Positions 23,347 to 34,457 of a DNA stretch of 64,000 bases are shown in pieces. The stretch is from Acholoe squamosa. Lineage: Eukaryota > Annelida > Polychaeta > Phyllodocida > Polynoidae. Under the pieces are notes generated by a model. It had not been told where the DNA came from. It searched no databases and saw nothing but the letters and a program-made list of their open reading frames with translations. A program made the position numbers and the translations under genes. Position 1 is the stretch's first letter, and every line of letters begins with the position of its first letter. The stretch is from positions 5,618,771-5,682,770 of the forward strand of contig OX439050.1 of NCBI GenBank assembly GCA_949317995.1. The letters run 5' to 3'.

Positions 23347-23805
23347 TTAGCTGACAGCAACATACAGCGTGGTTTCTGGATGCAGGATGACAAACCATGT
23401 GTTGTAATTGGGTAGTCCTTGAGAAACAGCTCTGTCGCGTATCCGTACCTCCTCTTGGATGTCAGTGACAGTCGCTATTAGCTTGAGGAGTGCGTCATTG
23501 GTGAAATTCACTTTTCTGTTGGACGTCGAGGTGCACTTTACGGCACTGTAGCGTTCCTTGGAGATTCTAACCCCATCGAGCCAGATCTCCAGCTTCAAAC
23601 TGTCGATGAAGAACTCCAATCTGGGGACTTTGGAAGGTGTAGGTTGTTCACATTTCACTAGAGCTTTTCTCTTCTTGGACGCCTGGTCGCCACTCTTTGT
23701 AAAACTCCTCTTGATACCCGTAGAGGGTTTCAAAGTAAGAAGAGAAGCACCATTAGAAGCTCGCATCGGTATTTCAGGACTTTTGAGAAGATGATAGCCA
23801 CACAC
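23347..23805 (-). pseudogene. second copy of the Polinton-associated ORF (fossil)
   Basis: Nearly identical to 19,765-20,292 at an offset of 3,582 bp, as part of the tandem segmental duplication. Differences between copies are few, so the duplication is much younger than the Polinton itself. Confidence 0.7.
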
Positions 23806-24081
23806 CGTTCATGTTTGTGGAGGGTGAGTAAGTCGGAGAGGCAAGAAAAAACTCGCTACAACTCCGCTTGACATCGGTGTCCCCTGTTGGATAGCAGAAG
23901 CCGGTGGTTCTTAGAGACTTTGCGATAGCGGAGGTGAGTAGATCTGGTGATTTTTGAGCAACCATGGGAGAAGTCAACTCCTCCTCCTCTTTCTCTCTTT
24001 CTACCTGCTGCTCCTCCTCCTCTTCCTCTCTTTCTACCAAGTAGCAGGTCTCCGAATAAGCCGTATGAGTGCAATTGTGTG

Positions 24082-24437
24082 TGTCTACGTCAGCTGTAGT
24101 TGCACCAGCACTGACTTCTCCAGCATTAGCATCAGCATCAGCATCAGCCTACGCATCAGCATCAACAGTAGTAGCAGCAGCAGCATCAGCAGCAGCAGCA
24201 ACAGCAGCAGCAGCAACGGAGGTATAAAACATTGGTGTCTACTAAGGAGATGTATGAGACCCACTGTCAACAGTAGCTCCGTCGTTATCAGCAGCAGTAG
24301 CACCAGGAGCAATAGCACCAGCAGTAGCACTAGCAGCAATTGTGTGTGTCTACGTCAGCTGTAGTTGCACCAGCACTGACTTCTCCAGCATTAGCATCAG
24401 CATCAGCATCAGCCTACGCATCAGCATCAACAGTAGT

Positions 24438-24480
<43 letters not shown>

Positions 24481-24913
24481 ACGGGGGTATAAAACATTGG
24501 TGTCTAATAAGGAGATGTATGAGACCCACTGTCAACAGTAGCTCCGTCGTTATCAGCAGCAGTAGCACCAGGAGCAATAGCACCAGCAGTAGCACTAGCA
24601 GCAGCACCATCAGCAGCACCAGCAGTAGTAGCAGCTCAAGCAGCAGCAGCAGCAGCAACAGCAACAGCAGCAGCACTAGCAGCAACAGGGGTATAAAACA
24701 TTGGTGTCTAATAAGGAGATGTATAAGACCCACCGTCAACAGCAGCTTCGACCTTATCAGCAGCAGAAGCAGCACCAGCAGTAGCACCAGCAGTAGCACT
24801 AGCAACAGCACCAGCAGTAGTAGCAGCTCAAGCAGCACCAACAGCAGCAGCACCACCACCAGCAGCAGCAGCGCCACCACCAACAGCAGCAGTAACACCA
24901 CCACCACCCGTTA
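24082..24913. repeat. CAG/CTG-rich block, copy B, with internal duplication
   Basis: Same block as copy A but longer by about 268 bp. A segment starting at TGTGTGTCTACGTCAGCTG occurs twice, near 24,074 and 24,342. This looks like a secondary expansion after the 3.58-kb duplication. Confidence 0.8.
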
Positions 24914-25086
24914 CACCATGTGGGTTGTAAGCAGGAGCAACTGCAGTAGTACCATCTTCAGCAGCAGGAGAAGACAATGAAATCTTGTTGGTCCTTCTCG
25001 GCTTCCTTCAAAGCTGTAGCTTAGACGGTCTTCTACTCATGGTGAGAGTTGCAAAGAAAGTGTGAGTGAATGAAATTGTTCTCCCT

Positions 25087-26273
25087 CCGTTTTTACGCGA
25101 TGCATGAAAAAGCCTCCCATAGAGCACTGAGGTTGATAGAACTAGATGGAAACAGCTGAGAAGGTAAAATTCAGGTCATTCTGATCCTAAAAATCATAAT
25201 TTTGGTTACCATGCACCCCCTGGAGAGAAATTTCAGGCATGCGGATCAACGCTAATAAATTTGCAAGAATTATTTTTCCACTCTTGGCCTATATAGCATA
25301 TTGGCAAAAATAAAATATTCATGCACATTTCTGGGCTTAGCCACTATTATTTTCTTGTAGGCACACATTTTCTCATTAATTTAGGGCCATGAGATGTGGT
25401 ACAATGTAAATAACCTTTCCGCTATCAGCCGTAGAGTGCAGACATACCCAAATTTTGGGGTTTTGCAGTGAATGATTTCAATAAATTCTCTAACAAAATA
25501 GAGTGCACCCCCTCAACTTACCATCAAATATCAGCCTGAATAACACTCAAATCGATTAATATACACCCTAAGGATTAATTTGATGCCTGGTTTGCCTACC
25601 CACTGTCAGATTTTAGACCAATAACCTTTGTACAACACCCTTCAGTGTGGAGCTAAAAAGTGTCTCCTGCTGCCACCTCCGTCAATTGGTGTACTGCAAC
25701 TTAAGGCCTGGGTTGACATCTTGGTGGTCAATCAAATATCTTGAAAAGCTTTCATTCACAGCCCTAGTAATGTCTCATCCAGATTCCCTTAATTTTATGC
25801 CCATCTGGATCCTCAAAATGCATTGAGAATCGATTCCCAGAGTGGTTATCAGTCTGAGCGCTCTCCGCAAATTTTATCGATTTCTCATAATGACAAGCAG
25901 TTATGGTCTTTTCCCAAAGAAAAAATGAACACAGGGCTGAGAGATTTGACATGCTGTTTGCTAAAGGACACCATTTGAGGCACTGAGTGTGTTTTTCTCT
26001 CTAGGTTCTATAAAAAATACAAAATTTTGGGTAAAATGTATGAAAAATCCTCGGAAATATAATGTCATAAAGGAAAATATTCAACAAAATGCATCTTTAC
26101 TCCATATGCAATGGCATAAAATGTCCTATTTACACATAATTCAAGTCCCCCTATGTAAGGAAGAAAAAATAAACCAGATATGGTGAATACAAGGACATTT
26201 TATTAAGTGTCAGTAGACATTCATTGGCTGTATAGGTCGGGGAGAGAAAAATGATGTTTTTACGCGATACATG
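25087..26273. repeat. satellite DNA, one monomer (copy B), interrupted by an LTR element
   Basis: One monomer, ending at GCGATACATG where the LTR element starts at 26,274. The sequence resumes at 37,536 with CATGAAAAGG, so this monomer and the array at 37.5-44.8 kb were once continuous. Confidence 0.9.
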
Positions 26274-26636
26274 TGTAATGGTTCGTATCGACTTATGCAT
26301 TGGGTGGCTCGTTGGCTCGCTTTTCACTAGAGATACCAACACAACACGAGTAGTTCGGGTTGGGCAAAGCCCTGGATACCCCTACCTCTCGGGTAGGACT
26401 TTATTTAATATTCAGCAGGTAACAACTTAGCGTCTTGACTGGACCATGTCCAGTCCCCTTCTGCCGCTCGTCCGGCTTCTTAGTAGAAGCTGGACGCGAG
26501 GCATGGTGCTGCCCCCTCTTGTACCAACGGGGTATCGCAAAGCGACACCTAGCTGGCATAGAAGGAACGAGCACCACACGAACATGTCTCTCGGATGAAC
26601 GGCACTAATATATATACAACGATGCCGGCCCCTACA
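26274..26636 (-). mobile_element. 3' LTR of the large minus-strand Ty3/gypsy element
   Basis: On the minus strand it starts TGTAGGGGCCGGCATCG and ends CCATTACA, 363 bp, with a TATA-type box (about 26,608-26,617) and AATAAA (26,402-26,407). A purine tract (AGTGGGGGTGG on the minus strand) lies just upstream at 26,637-26,650. CATG at 26,270-26,273 matches CATG at 37,536-37,539 as a 4-bp target duplication. Confidence 0.85.
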
Positions 26637-27253
26637 CCACCCCCACTAGACTATACCTAGGGTTGGGTGTATTTAATAAATACCTATTGTTGACTTTATA
26701 CAATAATAAGTTATACATACATAGGTAAGTCTATACACAAGTGTTCGTATAGATTATAGAACATTGAGGGGCATTATAAATAATATGTACATGATGAGGC
26801 ATCGTCGCATTTAACCCGAAGTAACTAATAATAACAATTAGGAAGTGGTGCCTTATGCACCATCGACCTAAGGTAGTAGATGGTAACAATGTTACAGTGT
26901 TATTATAGTGTTAAAGACGCGATAAAAAGTGGTAGATATGTCGTGAAATGGTATTAACAATGTTTTACAGTAGTAAATAACCGACCCAAGGTGGGGTAAA
27001 TAACCCGAGAAAAATTTTGTTTGGTTTGATTACAAGAATATAAATATTATATAAAAATAGCTTTACACAAAATTTTAATACTGGTAATAATAGACGTCCT
27101 ACCAGGGTAGTAGGATCGCCCTTACAAAATACCGAACTTCCGGCGAATCTGGAACGACTGGTTTCTGCAGCTCCACCCGGCAACATATATGTGGTGGCAA
27201 GCCATGTTGCTGTTATGATGTGCCCTGATGAAGGTGGGAAGATGAAGCCCCGG
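26637..27253 (-). other. 3' untranslated region of the gypsy element
   Basis: AT-rich DNA between the purine tract and the coiled-coil end of the post-pol ORF. No gene seen. Comparable in position and composition to 5,700-6,440 in the related plus-strand copy. Confidence 0.6.
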
Positions 27254-29877
27254 TTAGGTGCGGTAATCCTCTTTGTGTTTACGAATGTACTTACGAATGT
27301 ACCCGGTGTTCTCAGCGCGGTGAAACTCCTTAAGCTTTTCAGCTTCCAACTGCTGGCGCCGGCAGGATTGGATTGCCTCCTCGACATTCTTCCTCTCCTG
27401 CACCTGAATTTTCTCTTCCTCCCTCTTCTGGACCTCGTAGACCAGGTTGAGGGTGGCTTCAGTCATTACACGCCAGTAGTCGACTGACTTCTGGCGATGC
27501 AATGCCTACCATTCCGCCATCAGGTCATTCTGGATCTTCGCCGTTTGAACGTCGCGATGATCGACAAACGTGTTCGGATCCTGAAGACCTGACAGCGTGC
27601 CTGATATGAGTTCCATAACGGGCACCCGAGGGGCCATTGGTGGAACTATAGCTGGTGGGGGCGCGGCGGCCTCCACAGTGGCAGGCGGAGTGCCTGCTGG
27701 AGGGACAGAGGGACCCTCAACCGTTGCGCCTCCTCGGCCTCGGCCGCCACCCGAGGGAGCTCGGGTGGACTCCATGCCACCACGGCCCCTACCCCGGGGT
27801 TTTGACCGGCCCAAGGGGGTTAGGACCTGAGATTCGGGTCCCGCTGGTCCCATGGAAGGGAACTTTGCCGCGTACTCACTGTACGTGGGGCGCTTGCCGG
27901 TAGATCCCTCACCGGCCCACCAAGATCCGTACCCGGATGGGGGAGCAAAGTAGGTGCTCCAGTCATCCGGACTGCCAGTGGCTTCACTCGGGGGTTGCTC
28001 CGCGGGTGCAGGTGGTGTGGTTGTGGCCGGAGTGGCCGCCTGGCCAACCGCCTTACGGGCCTGGTTGCTAGGCATATCTAGAGCCGAGACCTGTTGTCCC
28101 GACTCGCGACGATCAGCTGGGTTGGCTGGTCTAGGCTGGTCCTTATTACCCGAAGGGCTTACGGACCGGTCTGCGCGGGTCCTTTTGGAAGCACTGGTAG
28201 CCGTGGCTGTGCCTCCGTTAGGACCCTTCGAGTGGGCCTTGATTTTCTCCCGCTTGTCGTCTCCCCTCCACTTCTTCACCTTCAGGTGTACCTCGCTGGG
28301 CATCCCGAACTTGGTAGAGGAGAAGTTGATCTGGAAGAAGGCTAAGAGGTTGCCACTCCTCCATGAACAGAATCCGGTCTCGAATGCCTGCTCCTTGATG
28401 TCTTTGACACTCAACAAGGCCCAGTTAGCCAGGAGCTCGTTGAAGCACTTTACGGCCCGTTTTCTTGTCTTCTCCAGGCCGGTGCCATGGGCCTTCTGCA
28501 GATGCAGAGCCATGTCCCGACGCCGGTTGGTAGAAAACGTGCCGTCACACAGTTTACTCGGACGGTCTCCGAGCACACACTGGATGAGGGGCTTGTGGTG
28601 CATGTGGTGCTCCACTATGTGTCGAGCGAAGCGAGGCTTCGTCTCAAACACCTTCTCTCCAGTGAGAGCCAGCTGACAAGATTCGAATGGGCACCTCCGG
28701 CGGTTGCCGGATGGTCCCCATTGGGTCATAGCCCATTGAACTTTCGTCCGGGCCTCGTAGCTGTAAATCGACCCCAATTTGGATTTGAGCTGGTCAATCC
28801 ACATGAGGTAGAATTTACCCACTGGCGTATCCGAGGGGCCGGACTTCATCCACTCCTCGTCATCGCTATCAGCATCCTTATTGACGGCGCCCGGGCACAT
28901 GTAGTGGACTGTGTCATAAGCACAGTCCGCTTCATTCTTCCACATCCATTTCTGATTTTCATCTTTAGGGACATCCGTGGTCATCTCTTCCCACGTTGTC
29001 ACAGACTCCAAATCAGATTTGGCTGACTCGGGCAGCTCTGGGTTGCTCTCGCTTCCCTCGCTGTCCGTGTAAATGCCCTCCCCTCTAAGGCTAGCTCGGC
29101 TGGTGGTAGTAGTACCAGACGAAGCCTTGGTAGAGGACTTGGCGCTCGCCCCGCTGGTGCTGGCAGAGGACGCTGCAGTAACCGAGGTGGCTACTGTGGT
29201 TGTTGGTGCTTTGGAGGCGGGTGTCTTCGGGTCGCCCTTACCCCTCGGCTTGGTGGGGGGCGTGGGCTCCGCCGGAGACGCTTTCGCTCCATTCTTCTTT
29301 TTCCGACGCACGGCCTTGGGTGGCTGCACCGGCACCTCGGGACTAGAATCCGACTGACGTGGATCCTTGTCCTTTGAACGAGGGCTCCTCCTACCACTGA
29401 CCGGGGAGTCAGAGTCGGAGGAAGCCTTCGCCTTTCTTTGGGCCTGCTGTTTCCGGTGGGCCCGACGAGCAGCGGTAAGCTCCTTCTGCTGTTTGGCGAG
29501 CTCGGCTCGCTTGGCTTCAACAGCAGCCTGCTGACACGAGATGTCCTCTTCCGAGATCTCGCCAGGCGCCTCCCGTATGTTGGCACCCAGTTCCTTCTCG
29601 GACGTGGACCTCTCGATGGCGATCCGGATGTCTTCAACCTCCAGGTCACTCTCGGTGAGAGGACCCTTTGGTGCAGGCTTACGGGTCAACCGCTTGACCC
29701 GTTCGGTTTCCACCGACGACTGGGTGACGGTGGAGTCGGGTCCTCGCCTTCCTCCATTAGGACGTTGGCAGTTTGACGCGCAGCGTCAATCGTCCCCTGT
29801 GCCATGGCACTGAGGGCGACTTCCAATTTATAAATTGGCAAATGTGTTGGACTCCTCCAGAAGGATTCGTCCAACAA
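27254..29877 (-). pseudogene. post-pol ORF of the gypsy element: C2H2-type zinc-finger, GR-rich protein (fossil)
   Basis: The main open frame (27,506-29,713, 735 residues) lies downstream of pol, where some Ty3 relatives carry env, but shows no signal peptide or membrane span. It has a charged coiled-coil-like N-terminus with Ser/Pro/Lys-rich linker (1-240) and two Cys/His clusters at about 341-409 (CPFESC ... HIVEHHMHH and CVLGDRPSKLC ... HLQKAH). A compact module with GFCSWRSGN and KKWRGDDKREK (about 440-500) follows, then a Pro/Gly-rich tail with GRGRGG repeats (about 640-670). A coiled-coil-type segment flanks it at 27,254-27,502. The make-up suggests a nucleic-acid-binding accessory protein. 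The region looks mostly open, with perhaps one or two breaks. A degraded relative lies at 4,398-5,700. Confidence 0.7.
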
Positions 29878-30439
29878 AAAGGGAGTAGTTAGGCAAGCTA
29901 ACTGAACAGCTACAGGCTGCCAACCGCCAACACTAACCAGAGCGAAACGGGTGGCGTCTTACTGCCACGAGTCCGCCCTAGTTATGAACAATATGGCGTC
30001 AAACCTCTCGTCTCGCGAGATCCCACAAGGGCTATCCGGTGACCTAGTTCTGCGCTTTCCCGCCGCACCCGCGGCGCCACCTAGGGGACTAGATCCGAAC
30101 TAACATTCGACTCGACATGCGGGACGTGGCCTCCTACCCGAGTGCTATCGTCTGGAGCTTGGCGGTGTATACAACGCTTCAAAGCGAATGTACCGGTTAA
30201 TCCGTCCGCCGCTCATGGGATACAGCTACCCGGGGGGCGCGTTTGGCATCTCTAGCTGTGGAACGTATGTTTTCCGCCTACGGCGGACAACACGCAGCAG
30301 CTCGTTGTGTACTGAGTTAGGTTACAGCAGACCTCAACCGGGGACTGCGTCTAACACCTTCGGTTAGCTTCTTATTCTTCCAGGCTTTACGTACGGGCTT
30401 CTCTGGGTTCCGCTTCTGCCGGGACCTTTCCCATACGTA
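29878..30439 (-). other. spacer between pol and the post-pol ORF
   Basis: GC-richer DNA without a convincing frame. It may hold the acceptor or promoter needed to express the downstream ORF, but I cannot single out a site. Confidence 0.4.
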
Positions 30440-33400
30440 ATGCCTTCACTCAGCGAGACATTCTTCCTTTTCTTACGATTAGGTCGTTTCCTGGCCTTCG
30501 TCTTCCTTTTGACTGTTATCTTCCGGCATTTTCCTCGGCCGGCGTTTCACCGGTACTACCACGCTAGGTCCGCTAGGGACAGACTCAGGTGGTTGGTAAC
30601 CGAACTCCCTCTCCGCCTCTTCGCGTCCCTTCCAGGGCCGAAGTTTTCCAACATTTGTCTTCCATTTCCTACCAGTTAGGCAGTCCTCCATCATCACCGT
30701 GGACTCGGAGATGATGCGAATGATTTTAAATGGACCTTCCTAGGGCGTTACGAGCTTTAGCCGTTCTAGCGGCTCGTAGTACCTTAGTACTTTGTCACCA
30801 ACATTAAAACGAATTCTTTTGGCATTGGTGTCATAACCCACCTTTTACCACTTCGCACTCTTCAGCAGCTCTTTCCGAACGGCCTCGTATGCTTGTTTGA
30901 ACCTATCCCTTAACGACTCCACAAACAACACGGTGCAGGGCGCCTCCGGGTCTATCCCAACCACTCCATACACTAAGTCGGCGGGCATTATGATGTCCTC
31001 GCCGAACACTAGCATGTTTGGAGTGCAATTAGTAGATGAATGGACAGTGTTGTTGTAAGCATGTACTACAAATTCACACTGTTCATCCCAGTCGTCCTGG
31101 TGGGTATTAACCAGGGGCTTTAGCACTTGTATCAGGGTTCTGTTGAACCGCTCTACCTGTCCATCCGACTGTGGTCGGTATGGGTTTGTCCGGGTCTTGC
31201 AAATAGCTAGGTAATGACACATTTCCTGCCACAGCTCTAACTCGAACTCTCTCCCTTGGTCGCGGTGCATCATAAGGGGAACACCCAAATGAAGCACCCA
31301 GCCTTTTACAAACGCTTCAGCGCATGTGGCGGCCTTGTGATTAGGAAGAGGGAACACCCGGGTGTACTTGGTGTAATAGTCGGTTACAACCATCATGCAA
31401 GTATTGTCCCGGGGCGTCGTTTTGATCCCGCTGATGATGTCTATCGCCACTTGAGCGAACCTGACACCAAACAATTCCTGGGATAAGGGTTGCTTTCCCC
31501 GACCGGGTCCCGGCTTGTTTTTACAACAATCCGGGCAAGTGGAGATCCACCGGAGTAGGTCGCCTCTCATTCCAGGCCAGTAGTAACGCCTTTGTAGGCG
31601 CTCTATTGACCTCTTCTTGCCGAAATGGCCGCTAGTTTGGTGGCCATGGCAATAATACATGATATCCCTCCTCATCGGGGTGGGGATCACTATTTGTAAC
31701 AGCCTACCGTTGGTGGGAGTAGTCTTCCACCTACACAGTATGCTGTCTCGGATTTCTAGCTCGGTCCATTGAGCTAGCAATCGCCTCGCTTCCCTATCTT
31801 CTACGGATACTAGCGGCCTTGCCGGTTTAAAACCTGTCCGTAGGTATTTCATTATGCGCACAGTGGTGGGATCCGACTGTTGGAGCTTCTTGATGGTCTC
31901 CGGGGACCAATCGAGGTAGCTACATACAGCCTCTTCCCAGGGGATACGGGGGGTGGTATAATTAACTACCAACCCAGCTACCACAGCATTGTGGGCCCCA
32001 CAGTCTTCACAAGTGGCATTCTGGCACTTTCGGATAGGTCGCCTCGACAAGGCATCCGCATTGATATGTTTAGCACCGGGTCGGTGCTCTATTTGTTTGT
32101 GCTCTAATCCAAACTCGGATAGATGAGCTAACCATCGTCCGATCATCCCCTCGGCATCCTTAAAGTTAAGGAGCCACCTAAGAGACGAATGGTCGGTTCG
32201 TAAAGTAAAGTCACTTCCCCAGAGAAAATGCTTAAACTTCTTCGTATACACCACTACCGCGAGGAGTTCCCGTTTGGTGGTACAATAATTACGCTGGGTC
32301 TTGCTTAGCGTGTTGCTAGCGAATGCTATTGGGACTTCGACTCTGTCCTGGACCTGAGAGAGAGCCGCCCCTATTGCATCATTGCTCGCATCTGTGTCTA
32401 ATATGAAATGTCCCTCGGGAGTGGGATATTTCAATACGGGTGTGTTTCTAAACAAATCTTTTATTTTATTAAAAGATTCTTCTTGCTCGCTGGTCCATGG
32501 GAATGGGTCCCATGCCCTACCCGGGGTCCAGTGAGCTAAGCACTGCATAGGAAAGCTGACACGAGAGTAATTCGGTATGAAATCACAGTAGTAGGAACAA
32601 AATCCTAGAAATGATCTCACCTCCTTAGCACTCGTGGGTCTTTCCCAATTCTCTACAGCTTCTAATTTCTCCGGATCTGCGCTCACTCCGCTGGGGGTGA
32701 TGATCCTTCCCAGGTATGTAATTGTTTTCTTAAACAGGTTACATTTCTTGGGTTTGAGTTTTAGACCGTTGGATAGTATCCGGTCGAGTACCAATTGCAG
32801 ATTTGCATGGCATTCCTTAAACGACTTGCCGAACACGACAACGTCGTCCAAGTAGACCAAACATTTCTTCCACAAAAGGTCACTCAACAAGGATTCCATC
32901 ATGGCCTCGAATGTAGCGGGGGCGTTACACAATCCGAAGGGTAAGACATTATACTCGAATAGCCCCATATGACTAGAGAACGCTGTTTTCTCCATGTCAT
33001 CGGGGTGCATCGGTATCTGCCAATACCCGGATTGTAAATCCAAGGTACAGAACCATTGGTTCCCACCCAAGCTATCTAATGTCTCGTCTATCCTTGGTAA
33101 AGGATACGAGTTCTTCTTTGTCATACCGTTCAGTTTTCGGTAGTCGACACAAAAGCGGATTGTACCGTCTTTCTTAGTGGTCATACAAACAGGACTGGAC
33201 CAGGGACTCGAGCTCGGCACGATGGCCCCTAGGTCCAACTGTTTTTGTATTTCTTGTTCACAAATTAACTTCTTCTTAAGAGGAAGTCTGCAATACGGGA
33301 TTTTAAAAGGTTTCTCGTTGCCCACATCTATGGTGTGCAACACCTTGTCGGATCTGCTCACCGGTCCCCCTTCCCTACCAAAAGCACTCTCGTACTTTTG

Positions 33401-34457
33401 TAGGAGTTTCGCTAGGCGCTCCTTATCCTCCGTATTCTGTAAATCTGATTGGTCAATCAGCTTTTGAAATTCTTCATCCAATGGATGCTTACTAACAGGG
33501 TTTAGTGGTTTATTGAACCTAGCCTCGGCGACGTGTTCAACCGAACTCATCACACCCACACTGTCGCCTCGCTTCAAGTAAACTACTGAACCACTTCGGT
33601 TAGTCATGGGTAATACAGTCCAAGCTGCATTAGCCACTAACGTATCCACTGAGTCCAACCCGATACTTGATAAATATACCGTGTCGGGTTCATAGACTCC
33701 AGTTTCATTCCTCTGGGCCATCGATCCGCCACAAAGGACATCGCAAGTGGTACCCGGTGGGATCTTCACCGTATGTATCACTGATGCAACCGAAGACACC
33801 TGTCTCAATACGCGTTGGCAATGCAAGCCATACGGGTTCCGTATACTCATCATACCATCCCTGGGGTCCAAGACGGCCCCATATAAGCTTGCAAAATCCA
33901 ATCCGAGGATTCCGTCATCACTAACCTCTGCTATAGTCGGCGAAAGAACAAATTCTTTGCCTCCTATACGGATAGGCATAAACGTCCTCCGAGTCGAAGA
34001 ATCTTTTGGACACACAGGAGTGGCTGGCTCCAGTATCCACCAAGAATTCACCTACCCGGCCTTCCACAGATATGGGTACATACCACCGTCTCCCCCCTAA
34101 AGGAGAGGGGTTACTGGTAAACTGGTGAAAGTCTCCCGAATCACCAAGATTCAATCCGAGTCCTCTCAAAAATTCCAGACACGGATGACTTGGGGGAAGG
34201 TGTGTCCCACACACTCGAATCAACTCCTTGATCCATCCTTCCTCTCCCCCAGTGCGGCCACTCGCCTCTATATGTTCACCACCGTACACATGAGCACTAA
34301 GGTCCCTGGCCCCGGCCAAGGTGCAGGGGTTCGCACCCACAGCCACCCGACCTCCAGGTGAATTTGATTCGAAATCTTCCACCAGGTCACCCCCGGTAGC
34401 ATTTTGGCATTCGTTCCTCTCCGGGGTTATACCCAATGCCGTGGATACAATCCCCAC
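30440..34457 (-). pseudogene. pol: Ty3/gypsy pol: protease, reverse transcriptase, RNase H, integrase (fossil)
   Basis: Protease: VGEFLVDTGASHSCVSKRF (about 34,060). RT (about 33.3-32.6 kb): SPWSSPVCMTTKKDGTIRFC, LDLQSGYWQIPM, LPFGLCNAPATFE and CLVYLDDVVVFG. RNase H (about 32.4-32.1 kb): ILDTDASNDAIGAAL and TKRELLAVV. Integrase (about 31.7-30.9 kb): an H2C2 zinc finger (GHFGKKRSIERLQRRYYWPG ... CPDCC) and a DDE core with VTDYYTKYTRVFPLP, MMHRDQGREFE and NPYRPQSDGQVERFNRTL. Further C-terminal integrase sequence lies at 30,440-30,845. Domain order (RT-RH before integrase) is that of Metaviridae. The region looks slightly broken, perhaps two or three breaks, so the copy may be fairly recent. Confidence 0.93.

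Larger units (their letters stand above)
19386..26273. repeat. tandem segmental duplication with 3,582-bp offset
   Basis: Copy A (19,386-22,967) and copy B (from 22,968) start with the same CAATTCCTGGTGAACATTTCC sequence. They share the Polinton ORF, the CAG block and the following satellite DNA. The junction at 22,967/22,968 drops from the middle of a satellite monomer (GTGTGGAGC) straight into Polinton sequence. The unit therefore contains both Polinton and about 1.5 satellite monomers, and the event came after their juxtaposition. Confidence 0.9.

Noticed and set aside
27954-28676. 240-codon plus-strand frame opposite the post-pol ORF
   Set aside because: A shadow of the GC-rich 735-residue minus-strand frame, with no domain and biased composition.
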